The notes beneath the pieces are model-generated. The model saw only the letters and a program-made list of their open reading frames with translations. It did not search any database and was not told where the DNA came from. The position numbers and the translations under genes are program-made. From assembly GCA_000333235.1 (NCBI GenBank), contig CAPN01000016.1, positions 62,001 to 126,000 of the forward strand: 64,000 nt of DNA. Direction: 5' to 3'. Shown here one piece after another: positions 57,122 to 64,000 of this stretch. Each line of letters starts with the position of its first letter. Positions within the stretch are counted from its first letter, which is position 1. The stretch is from Pseudoalteromonas luteoviolacea B = ATCC 29581. GTDB taxonomy: Bacteria; Pseudomonadota; Gammaproteobacteria; Enterobacterales; Alteromonadaceae.

Positions 57122-57335
57122 TTATACTTATGATGACACAGAAATGAGCGATTAATTTAACACGTTATACTCTTTATTCTAGGTAAAAATTTATCGTCTT
57201 GTGTCATTCCTGCTTAAACAATAATACTGAAATGACACCGATTTCAAAACGACCTTTTTACCCAATCGACTTAAAGATGCCTATTCCAGTGCTTCAAGTT
57301 GTTTGAGTATCCCGTTCAAACGGGTTCTGCTATTC
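57122..57335. other. Convergent intergenic region with inverted repeats
   Basis: No gene is seen in these 214 bases. GTGTCATT (57201-57208) and AATGACAC (57231-57238) form a perfect 8-bp inverted repeat with a 22-base loop; a further ATGACAC lies at 57133-57139. CCCGTTCAAACGGG (57311-57324) is a compact 6-bp hairpin 12 bases past the maf stop. Neither has a strong U-tract, so they are candidate but not convincing terminators. Confidence 0.45.
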
Positions 57336-59420
57336 TCAATTTTCCATACCTAGGTCACACTTTGCCATATAATTCAATGGATACTCTTTTTGCATATCTT
57401 TTAAGAACAAAATCCATAGTTCATTAACCTTCAAAAAATACTCTACCGTTTTGTCATCATCTTTGTAAGTATATAAAAGTGTAATTGCTGGGCAGAAATA
57501 ATAAAGCATACTACCTTTAATCATGTGGTAGAGGTGACCTAACGCTGTTTTTTTAAATGCAAAAAGATACCTAGCCTGCCTTAACAGCACTTCCGATGCT
57601 TTCTGTCTAGAATCAATATGTTCATTTGCAATAGAAATCAAATGCTCACAGATTTCATTATATCTATCAAATGCTAAAAGTGCCTCGTTTACACTTTCAC
57701 TTGGCAATGAAGTAAAATGTGACTTTATTGCCTCGATTTGCTCGTTTTTATCTATAGTTCTTTCTAGCGGTAACAAAGACTCAATCTTAGTCGCAATCGC
57801 TCCTTCAAGCTTTGCACCAATGCCGACATTATAAAAAACATGATCGTTATACTTATCAATTAGCTTCTCTAATTGATGGTGAGCTGAGGTAAATAATTCG
57901 TTGGTTGTCACTACACCACCAAAATTGCCTGGTAATGTTTTTTTGTCTAAAGATAGACTTCCATAACCCTTTTCATTTTCATCTTCATTATTAACTCTAT
58001 AAATACTATCTTTACTGTGGTGATGACCGTTAGGTAACTTACCGTTATCGACACCAAACAAATAAACTTGTTTAAAACCGAAAAAGAGTGTGAATGATAA
58101 GGCGGTGTTCGCTACAACGGGATTACTGTAGGAAAGCAAAGGCAGAATCTTACCTTGAGTCTGATAGCTAATTAAATCCAACAAAAAAGTACCCGCTTCA
58201 TTACCCTTAGTCGCAATCCCTGCCCACTTGTATCTATCGACGTTATCAGGATACAGTGTATTAAGGCCTAACAAGTTTATATTTGCATAATAATTATCGG
58301 GAACAATGTCACCGAAGATCTGATAATTTGAATAAGGTCGCTCTACAAGAACATGAAAATCAACAGGAATCCCCTTTTTATACAGTGATGCAACCGCTGT
58401 TCCTGCCGCAATAACGATCGCTTTTTGATGATTTGCCTTAATAAACGCTTCTGCTTCATCTAATGAGGGGCCATTACCAACAACAAAAATCGGCGTTTCA
58501 GGATCTAAAACTTTAGAATTGCTCCACGATAAAAATTGTGCAGTTTTTTCAACCAAATGAATACTATGCGCTAGTCCAGTTATAGCATCGTTGAAAAAAC
58601 CATGACCATATTGAAATAAAAAGTAATCATTACACCATTTTGTGATAAGTTGATTGATTTCGGCTTGAGGTGTATGTTGGTAACAAAAACTACGAACAAG
58701 AGAAAAAGCCCCAATATCTTCTGCAATCACCTCAAGATCTCGAGTGAAACTCGATTTATCCGCTCCTAAGTTGATAAATAAACAACGTCCTTGCTCATCG
58801 ACCTCTTCGATTATAGTAGCCCAATCAATACAAAATAAGCTGGCAAAAAATTGTTCAAAATCAGGTTCAACGATAAAAACATAGTCAAAGCTTGTCTTTT
58901 CTAACAACAGCGGAATGTGGTAGCCAAGCCCAACGCCGAAGATAATCGCTGACGGAAAATGTTTTGGTAAAACCTTTATGACTTCGTTGTCATGCCCTTT
59001 GATTTCTCTCATTAGTTTTGAGAGTGCATTCATATACTTAATATGAATACGTGAGTCTCGTTCGTCTCCACTGTACGCGGTATAATCTGTAAAGCTAAAA
59101 AAGGGTTTTTTCGTTTGCTTCTCAACTTGCTCTTTGGTTTGCGCTATCGGATCATCCCCATAAAGAGGAACAGAACTTCCTTTTGTTACAAAGTTTCCAT
59201 GACCGCTTTTCGTAACGTGTAAACAAAAATCTGGACGAACTGAATATTCGCTAACCGCTTTAGCAATATCTGGATAATACTTCTGAAAAGACTCAAGATT
59301 GCGTTCAAATCGTGTATTCGCTTCTTCAGCGAAAACAGCTTCTCGTTTTTGGTGTTCAATGGATTGGGCAAGTTTTTCGTCTAAATCTTGAATTTGATCA
59401 ATTAGGTTATCTGAATTCAT
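57336..59420 (-). CDS. maf: Maf (motility accessory factor), flagellin glycosyltransferase
   Basis: Transfers pseudaminic acid or related nonulosonic acids to Ser/Thr of flagellin. The 694-residue protein has the MAF_flag10/DUF115 core with IFVVGNGPSLDEAEAFIKAN near residue 310, then AGTAVASLYKKGIPVDFHVLVERP and YLFGVDNGKLPNGHHHSKDS. The central domain is related to MptE and sialyltransferase folds. It is the last gene of the flaG-fliD-fliS-fliT-maf run, three bases after fliT, and faces the sugar synthesis operons. Confidence 0.9.
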   Translation of the reverse strand: MNSDNLIDQIQDLDEKLAQSIEHQKREAVFAEEANTRFERNLESFQKYYPDIAKAVSEYSVRPDFCLHVTKSGHGNFVTKGSSVPLYGDDPIAQTKEQVEKQTKKPFFSFTDYTAYSGDERDSRIHIKYMNALSKLMREIKGHDNEVIKVLPKHFPSAIIFGVGLGYHIPLLLEKTSFDYVFIVEPDFEQFFASLFCIDWATIIEEVDEQGRCLFINLGADKSSFTRDLEVIAEDIGAFSLVRSFCYQHTPQAEINQLITKWCNDYFLFQYGHGFFNDAITGLAHSIHLVEKTAQFLSWSNSKVLDPETPIFVVGNGPSLDEAEAFIKANHQKAIVIAAGTAVASLYKKGIPVDFHVLVERPYSNYQIFGDIVPDNYYANINLLGLNTLYPDNVDRYKWAGIATKGNEAGTFLLDLISYQTQGKILPLLSYSNPVVANTALSFTLFFGFKQVYLFGVDNGKLPNGHHHSKDSIYRVNNEDENEKGYGSLSLDKKTLPGNFGGVVTTNELFTSAHHQLEKLIDKYNDHVFYNVGIGAKLEGAIATKIESLLPLERTIDKNEQIEAIKSHFTSLPSESVNEALLAFDRYNEICEHLISIANEHIDSRQKASEVLLRQARYLFAFKKTALGHLYHMIKGSMLYYFCPAITLLYTYKDDDKTVEYFLKVNELWILFLKDMQKEYPLNYMAKCDLGMEN

Positions 59421-59423
59421 ACA

Positions 59424-59732
59424 CTACCAAGCTGCTTTATTACCTTTGTAGGCGTTAATTTTCTTTTTATTACCTACATGCTCTCTTAGTTGAGCTGCTA
59501 TGTCCATTTTATGCTGAAAAATAGTCTCATTTATCGTTACTATTTTTTTTAAAAGTTCGTCAAGCATTACATAGTCCGTAGGCTCCAAATTCTCTAGGCC
59601 TGTTTCAAAATAACGCTTTATTGAATCATCAAGTTCTTTCGAGATAAGTAACGAAGCTTCAACACTTCCATCTAGTAAAGTGCTTTCTAACTTCGTTATC
59701 AGACTAATAATACCGGTTAGACTATCCTGCAT
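59424..59732 (-). CDS. fliT: FliT-like flagellar chaperone
   Basis: A 102-residue helical protein located after fliS, as FliT is. In the family FliT binds the filament cap FliD and prevents its premature assembly. Sequence similarity is weak; features are long amphipathic helices (ITKLESTLLDG ... LDDSIKRYFETG) and a basic tail (NKKKINAYKGNKAAW). The assignment rests mostly on size and position. It overlaps fliS by 11 bases. Confidence 0.7.
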   Translation of the reverse strand: MQDSLTGIISLITKLESTLLDGSVEASLLISKELDDSIKRYFETGLENLEPTDYVMLDELLKKIVTINETIFQHKMDIAAQLREHVGNKKKINAYKGNKAAW

Positions 59733-60150
59733 GCGCTTGAGAGCTTTCTTGACTAAGCGTTTTTTGTCTTACATCAAAGGGAATGGCATCCCACGCTGAT
59801 TTGATTTCTTTCAATAGCATAGAAACCTCATCGAGTACCGATGCATCATTTTTAATCGACGCATCAAGCAACCTATCAAGCATATAAGAATAAAGCGCGT
59901 AAAGATTTTCTGTGACCTCTCCACCTACCTCAAAGTCCAAACATCCCCTAAGCGCTTCAATAATTGATGACGCACGAGAAATGTGTTCAGATTTTGCTTC
60001 TAAGTGTTTCTTTTCAATAGCAACTTTAGCATAAACCATACGCTCTAAAGCACCGGCCATAAGCATTTGGATTATTTCATATCGATCAGCACCAGCTACC
60101 CGCGTTTTCAATGCTTCTTTTTGATAATTCTTAACTCTGGCATTATACAT
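59722..60150 (-). CDS. fliS: FliS, flagellin export chaperone
   Basis: Binds flagellin C-termini and delivers them to FlhA. It has 142 residues, with family segments YNARVKNYQKEAL, DRYEIIQMLMAGALERM and YMLDRLLDASIKND. The start is ATG 60150, with AGAGG six bases upstream; the TTG at 60156 lies directly on the ribosome binding site. It is followed by fliT (overlap) and preceded by fliD. Confidence 0.93.
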   Translation of the reverse strand: MYNARVKNYQKEALKTRVAGADRYEIIQMLMAGALERMVYAKVAIEKKHLEAKSEHISRASSIIEALRGCLDFEVGGEVTENLYALYSYMLDRLLDASIKNDASVLDEVSMLLKEIKSAWDAIPFDVRQKTLSQESSQAHAG

Positions 60151-60161
60151 AAACAACCTCT

Positions 60162-61583
60162 TTACGATTTCGATTTAGTAAACCCTGGAAGGTTTGCTAA
60201 CTGTGCGCCTAGATAAGCCTGTGTTTGTTGCATTTGAGCCAACAAAACATCTAAGCCTGCATACTTTTTACGTAAACTCGCTTCTAAATCCTTCATACGC
60301 ACGTCTAAATTAATTTTATCGTCGCCGACGTCTTTAATTCGCTCATTCAAGTCCGTTTCGCGCTTTTTTATCAATCCATCTGAATCTACGTAATTAGCAA
60401 GAAGTGCTTCCATCTTCGTTGCTACGCCATTATCTCCTGCAAAAGCCGCGCCAATATCATCAAAATATTCATCCATCGAATCATTTAAACTACGAACTAG
60501 AGAAGACTTTTCTAAATAACCGTCTTTTTTAACGCCAATACCGATATCAAATATAGATTCAAAAGGACCTGCATCAGTTAAAGCGGTTGAAAGGGTACTG
60601 ATTAATTGATCACTCAGACTGCGCATCGACGCATCGCCATTTAACGGTTTGCCGATACGTGTTTGGAACCCAATATTACCAATTAAATTGTTGTAATTTG
60701 CAATTAAGTCATCGACTAATTTAGTTACCGATTCTTTATCGTAGTCAATAGTCAGCTTGGCTGTTTCATAAACACCGGCGTCTTCTTCGCTGACTTCCAG
60801 TGCCTTAATTGTCATATCTTGCACCGCATCGGTGAAGGTATTAGAACTGCTATTTACTTCTAGACCATCAATTGTGATTATCGCATCTTGAGCTACGTCA
60901 TCCGTCGCGATTGTCATACCACCATCTGGATTATCGGTCGCATCATACGTTTCAATTGCATCTAGTTCAGCCGTATCACTGGTGATCACTAAATCATTAC
61001 CAGAACCGGTAACATTAGAAGTAAGCACAAGCTTAGAACCTGCGGTTCCTCCGGTGTTGATGATGTTTGCGGTAACGCCGAAATTGGAGTCTGACGAGTT
61101 TATTGCGTCTCTAAGTTCTGCTAATGTCATTCCAGCTGTAACGGTTAAATCAAACGACTTATCCGAACCAGCCGCAAAAGAAAGCGTACCTCCGGAAGCG
61201 GAAACCACAGCACTTGAATCAGTAAAAGCACCGTCAGCAGTAACGGCTCTACTTCCTTGTGCTAGCTGTTTAACTGCGACCTTGAAACTACCAACCGAAA
61301 TGTCCGACGTTGGCGTTGCTGAGATAATATTGCCAGAAGATGGCTGTTTTATCGTGGCTGTACGCTTACCAAAATTATCAATGTCTGCCAGTTTGCTTAG
61401 GGTATCTTTGAGTTTTGATACAGCTGATTTTACTTCACCAATTGCTGAAAGCTCAACTTTCAAAGACTCTTCTTTTTTCGTCAAACTTTTTAGTTTAGGC
61501 GTACGCTCTGCAGACACTGAAGCAGAAATAATACTTTCTAAATCTAAACCAGAACCAATTCCAGCAGAAGTAATTAACGGCAT
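60162..61583 (-). CDS. fliD: FliD, filament cap protein
   Basis: Pentameric cap that folds flagellin at the growing filament tip. It has 473 residues with the conserved N-terminal GIGSGLDLESIISASVSAE, central Ser/Thr/Asp-rich variable domains, and C-terminal coiled coil (RMKDLEASLRKKYAGLDVLLAQMQ) typical of the family. ATG 61583. It follows flaG by 17 bases. Confidence 0.95.
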   Translation of the reverse strand: MPLITSAGIGSGLDLESIISASVSAERTPKLKSLTKKEESLKVELSAIGEVKSAVSKLKDTLSKLADIDNFGKRTATIKQPSSGNIISATPTSDISVGSFKVAVKQLAQGSRAVTADGAFTDSSAVVSASGGTLSFAAGSDKSFDLTVTAGMTLAELRDAINSSDSNFGVTANIINTGGTAGSKLVLTSNVTGSGNDLVITSDTAELDAIETYDATDNPDGGMTIATDDVAQDAIITIDGLEVNSSSNTFTDAVQDMTIKALEVSEEDAGVYETAKLTIDYDKESVTKLVDDLIANYNNLIGNIGFQTRIGKPLNGDASMRSLSDQLISTLSTALTDAGPFESIFDIGIGVKKDGYLEKSSLVRSLNDSMDEYFDDIGAAFAGDNGVATKMEALLANYVDSDGLIKKRETDLNERIKDVGDDKINLDVRMKDLEASLRKKYAGLDVLLAQMQQTQAYLGAQLANLPGFTKSKS

Positions 61584-61600
61584 AACAAACTCCCCGTACC

Positions 61601-62005
61601 TTAAGCTGATCGATTAAAGAGCAGCCCTTTGCTTGATAATTTATCGGCCAATTCATGCAAAGCTTTAGCCACTTCGCGAAATTCTTCCGATGGGATTTCG
61701 CGAATGACCTCTTCGTTTTCTTTATCCATCACCCTGATAAATGGCGGATCTCCCGACTCATCAAATTCAAACGTCAAATTCGTCGATGTGACCGGGATAA
61801 ATTGATTTAATTTCTCTAAATTACTTTTTACTTCAGCAATAATTGCGCCATCATAATTGCCAGCTTTCTTTTCCTCTTGGATTTTTTCACCGGCAGTTTT
61901 GTTAACTTGCTCTATTGGCCTTAAAGTAACACTATGCTTTTCTTCCCTTTGCCCTAACTGCAATTCTACAGGACTATGAGAAAGTGTAGCTGCAACTTCT
62001 TTCAT
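61601..62005 (-). CDS. flaG: FlaG-family protein
   Basis: Small protein (134 residues) of unknown exact role that affects filament length in polar flagellates. The C-terminal FlaG domain is visible: LNQFIPVTSTNLTFEFDES and FIRVMDKENEEVIREIPSEE, ending LSSKGLLFNRSA. The start is ATG 62005 with GGGGG six bases upstream; the in-frame region to 62080 would add a 25-residue segment unlike FlaG. It lies 84 bases downstream of a flagellin gene, with no promoter of good quality in between. Confidence 0.92.
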   Translation of the reverse strand: MKEVAATLSHSPVELQLGQREEKHSVTLRPIEQVNKTAGEKIQEEKKAGNYDGAIIAEVKSNLEKLNQFIPVTSTNLTFEFDESGDPPFIRVMDKENEEVIREIPSEEFREVAKALHELADKLSSKGLLFNRSA

Positions 62006-62089
62006 AGAATACCCCCAGAATAAAAATTGCCATCTTTGAGTATAGGCCAAATCCAAGCAAATGGCGCCTGAATTTGGCAACTAATTCAA

Positions 62090-63058
62090 TTAGCCAAGTA
62101 AAGACAGTGCTACTTGAGGGCGTTGGTTCGCCTGACTCAATATAGAACTACTTGCTTGCTGTAGAATTTGCATTTTCGTTAAGTTCGCAGTTTCTTGAGC
62201 AAAATCAGTATCACGGATACGAGATTGTGCTGCGGCAAGGTTTTCTGAAACGTTTGCCTGGTTACGAATGGTAGATTGGAATCGGTTTTGTACCGCACCG
62301 AGCTCCGCACGTTTTTTATCTACTACCGCAATCAATGCATCCATACCAGCCATAACCGCTTGAGCGTTTGCCTGTGACGAAACAGAAATACCGCTTGCCG
62401 TAAATACGCCAGAGAAAGACAAATCATCTGGTGAAGCGCCCACGGTCGTACTAATATTGCCACCTAACGAAGCTGAACTTAGTGCATTCCCCGTTACAGA
62501 GCTTGCAATACCAGCTATGCCTGAAAGCGTAAAACCACCGTTTGCTGTAACTGCATTTGTCGTAGCGCCAACGCTTTTCATACTGAAACTAATCGTTTGA
62601 GCCGCGTCTGCACCAACTTGGAAGTTCGCGTCATACGTACCATCAAGTAGGTTTTGCCCACCAAACGTAGTATCGGCAGCAACACGGTTAACCTCTTCAG
62701 ATAATGAACGAATTTCTTCTTGGATAGCCAAACGGTCTTCATCGGTGTTTGAACCGTTTGCCGCTTGTTGCGCAAGTGTACGAACACGCTGGAACATTTG
62801 GGTCGTTTCATCAAGCGCACCTTCTGCCGTTTGCGCAAGTGAAATACCATCATTCGCGTTACGAATACCTTGATTTAAACCATTAATTTGACCAGTTAAA
62901 CGGTTAGAGATCTGCATACCTGCAGAATCGTCGCTTGCACTGTTAATACGAAAACCTGAAGACAGGCGTTTGAATGAAGTATCCAACGAATTCGCTGAAT
63001 TACTCAATTGACGTTGTGCGTTCAAGGAACTCACATTGGTATTTACATATAAAGCCAT
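62090..63058 (-). CDS. Flagellin
   Basis: Major filament subunit type, 322 residues. N-terminal D0/D1 MALYVNTNVSSLNAQRQL, RLSSGFRINSASDDSAGMQI and C-terminal QASSSILSQANQRPQVALSLLG are classical. The short Ser/Thr/Gly-rich middle (about 165-230) is the exposed part and offers many Ser/Thr sites for Maf glycosylation. GGAGG lies five bases before ATG 63058. A sigma28 promoter and a leader hairpin precede it. It is very similar to the flagellin immediately upstream. Confidence 0.97.
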   Translation of the reverse strand: MALYVNTNVSSLNAQRQLSNSANSLDTSFKRLSSGFRINSASDDSAGMQISNRLTGQINGLNQGIRNANDGISLAQTAEGALDETTQMFQRVRTLAQQAANGSNTDEDRLAIQEEIRSLSEEVNRVAADTTFGGQNLLDGTYDANFQVGADAAQTISFSMKSVGATTNAVTANGGFTLSGIAGIASSVTGNALSSASLGGNISTTVGASPDDLSFSGVFTASGISVSSQANAQAVMAGMDALIAVVDKKRAELGAVQNRFQSTIRNQANVSENLAAAQSRIRDTDFAQETANLTKMQILQQASSSILSQANQRPQVALSLLG

Positions 63059-63085
63059 AGTAGCCTCCGCTTTATCATTGTCGAA

Positions 63086-63121
63086 GGTCCAAAACGGGAT
63101 ACCCCTACCCTGTTTAGGACC
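63086..63121 (-). other. Hairpin in the flagellin mRNA leader
   Basis: GGTCCAAAAC (63086-63095) and GTTTAGGACC (63112-63121) pair at nine of ten positions around a 16-base loop. The hairpin lies between the predicted sigma28 start and the ribosome binding site, so it would be in the 5' untranslated RNA, where it could stabilise the message or affect translation. Confidence 0.55.
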
Positions 63122-63158
63122 TGAGTCAGAGTACTAGAGTGATAGTTCTCTAATTCTT

Positions 63159-63185
63159 GTATCGACGGGTAAAGCAGAAGCTTTA
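63159..63185 (-). promoter_or_regulatory. Sigma28 (FliA) promoter of flagellin
   Basis: The minus strand reads TAAAGCTT (63178-63185), an 11-base spacer, then GTCGATAC (63159-63166). Against the consensus TAAAGTTT-N11-GCCGATAA it has one mismatch in the -35 and two in the -10, with exact spacing. Transcription would begin near 63150, about 90 bases before the start codon. Confidence 0.85.
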
Positions 63186-63210
63186 GCTTTATTTGCGAAT
63201 TTTTTTAAAA

Positions 63211-64000
63211 TTATCCTTGTAACAAGCTTAGAGCTGCTTGAGGTCTTTGATTTGCTTGACCTAAAATTGTTTGGCTTGCTTGTTGTAGGATTTGGTTTTT
63301 CGTTAGTTTGGCCGTTTCAAGTGCAAAATCAGCATCCTTGATTCGCGATTTTGCAGAGTTTAAGTTCTCCGCAATATTCGCTTGGTTACGGATAGTTGAT
63401 TGAAACCGGTTTTGCACCGCACCTAGCTCGGCACGCTTTTTATCAACCACAGCAATAAGTGCATCCATACCTGCCATTACTGCTTGCGCATTCGCCTGGG
63501 ATGAGACTGATATACCACTGGCCGTGTAAACGCCGGCGAAACTCGAATCATCTGGTGCTGCGCCTATCGTAGCACTGATATTCCCGCCTAAACTTGCCGA
63601 ACTCAGTGAATTGCCAGCAACACCACTCGCTACCCCTGCAATACCTGACAAAGTAAAACCACCGTTTGCAGTCATTGAGTTTGCCGTCGTACCAACATAC
63701 TGCATACTAAATCCAATCGTCTGTACCGCGTCCGCACCAACTTGGAAATTAGCAGAATAACTACCATCAAGTAAGTTTTGACCACCAAAGGTGGTGTCTG
63801 ACGCAACACGGTTTACTTCAGATGCTAACTGGCGAATTTCTTCTTGCAAAGCTAGACGATCTTCATCGGTATTTGACCCGTTGGCCGCTTGTTGTGAAAG
63901 AGTACGAATACGTTGAAACATTGACGTAATCTCTTCCATTGCACCTTCTGCTGTTTGAGCAAGTGAAATACCATCGTTAGCATTTCGATTACCTTGTTCC
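63211..64000 (-). CDS. Flagellin, second tandem copy (5' end cut by window edge)
   Basis: The frame is open from base 63999 leftwards and encodes the D1 helix from EQGNRNANDGISLAQTAEGA to the C-terminus ending in NQRPQAALSLLQG. It is therefore a flagellin missing about its first 60 residues. The variable centre and the C-terminal half are nearly the same as in the neighbouring flagellin (for example the shared stretch TASGISVSSQANAQAVMAG), which points to tandem duplication. The 152-bp gap downstream contains the promoter of the next flagellin. Confidence 0.96.
   Translation of the reverse strand, partial: EQGNRNANDGISLAQTAEGAMEEITSMFQRIRTLSQQAANGSNTDEDRLALQEEIRQLASEVNRVASDTTFGGQNLLDGSYSANFQVGADAVQTIGFSMQYVGTTANSMTANGGFTLSGIAGVASGVAGNSLSSASLGGNISATIGAAPDDSSFAGVYTASGISVSSQANAQAVMAGMDALIAVVDKKRAELGAVQNRFQSTIRNQANIAENLNSAKSRIKDADFALETAKLTKNQILQQASQTILGQANQRPQAALSLLQG

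Noticed and set aside
60982..61617. Plus-strand open frame opposite fliD (211 codons)
   Set aside because: It is the antisense of the Ser/Thr/Val-rich fliD centre, without start signals or recognisable domains.
62006..62089. Possible promoter for flaG-fliD: minus-strand GCCTATAC resembling a sigma28 -10
   Set aside because: The -35 position matches only three of eight bases, and no sigma54 spacing is found. Read-through from the flagellin promoter is as likely.

Overview
The window is a stretch of gammaproteobacterial chromosome. It holds most of a polar-flagellum and chemotaxis cluster, with a flagellar glycosylation island inserted in it. Gene content and order point to the Alteromonadales (Pseudoalteromonas/Alteromonas-like): FlrABC regulators, FlhF/FleN polar placement proteins, ParC/ParP next to cheA, DUF2802 and FhlB proteins at the end of the che operon, and ccmABC beyond it. 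The genus is inferred, not proven. No rRNA, tRNA, IS element or CRISPR array was seen, and no gene-free stretch exceeds 300 bases.

Layout. 1-1830 (minus): end of the cytochrome c maturation operon (ccmC partial, ccmB, ccmA). 1934-5067 (plus): a second FliK-like protein with a small FlhB-C-terminal-like protein. 5109-34548 (minus, read right to left): flrBC; fliEFGHIJ; fliKLMNOPQR-flhB; flhA-flhF-fleN-fliA-cheYZAB-parC-parP-cheW-DUF2802. 34707-35312 (plus): tag, a DNA repair gene behind a consensus LexA box. 35349-36800: flrA, the master regulator. 36979-37764: a divergent flagellin. 37870-47716: pseudaminic acid genes on both strands, with an acyl carrier protein, an acyl-adenylating ligase and a PseG-acyltransferase fusion. 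47719-57121 (plus): an unusual sugar operon (SIS isomerase, glycosyltransferase, two radical SAM proteins, epimerase, split transketolase lacking its third domain, unknown protein, cytidylyltransferase-kinase fusion, nucleotidyltransferase). 57336-64000 (minus): Maf glycosyltransferase, fliT, fliS, fliD, flaG and two tandem flagellins, the last cut by the window edge.

How it works together. FlrA (probable sigma70 promoter) would switch on flrBC from a near-consensus sigma54 promoter, and FlrC the later sigma54 operons. GG-N10-GC sigma54 motifs occur upstream of flrB, fliE, fliK and flhA, and also upstream of pseB, of the fkbM-pseI-pseG operon and of the SIS-transketolase operon. This suggests sugar synthesis is timed with flagellum assembly. 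FliA then drives flagellin from a sigma28 promoter. Maf and the other transferases would decorate flagellin with pseudaminic acid, possibly carrying an unusual acyl group, and perhaps with a second sugar from the transketolase operon. That operon, together with the ACP/ligase module, is the best candidate for an undescribed system here. All promoter calls are pattern matches by eye.
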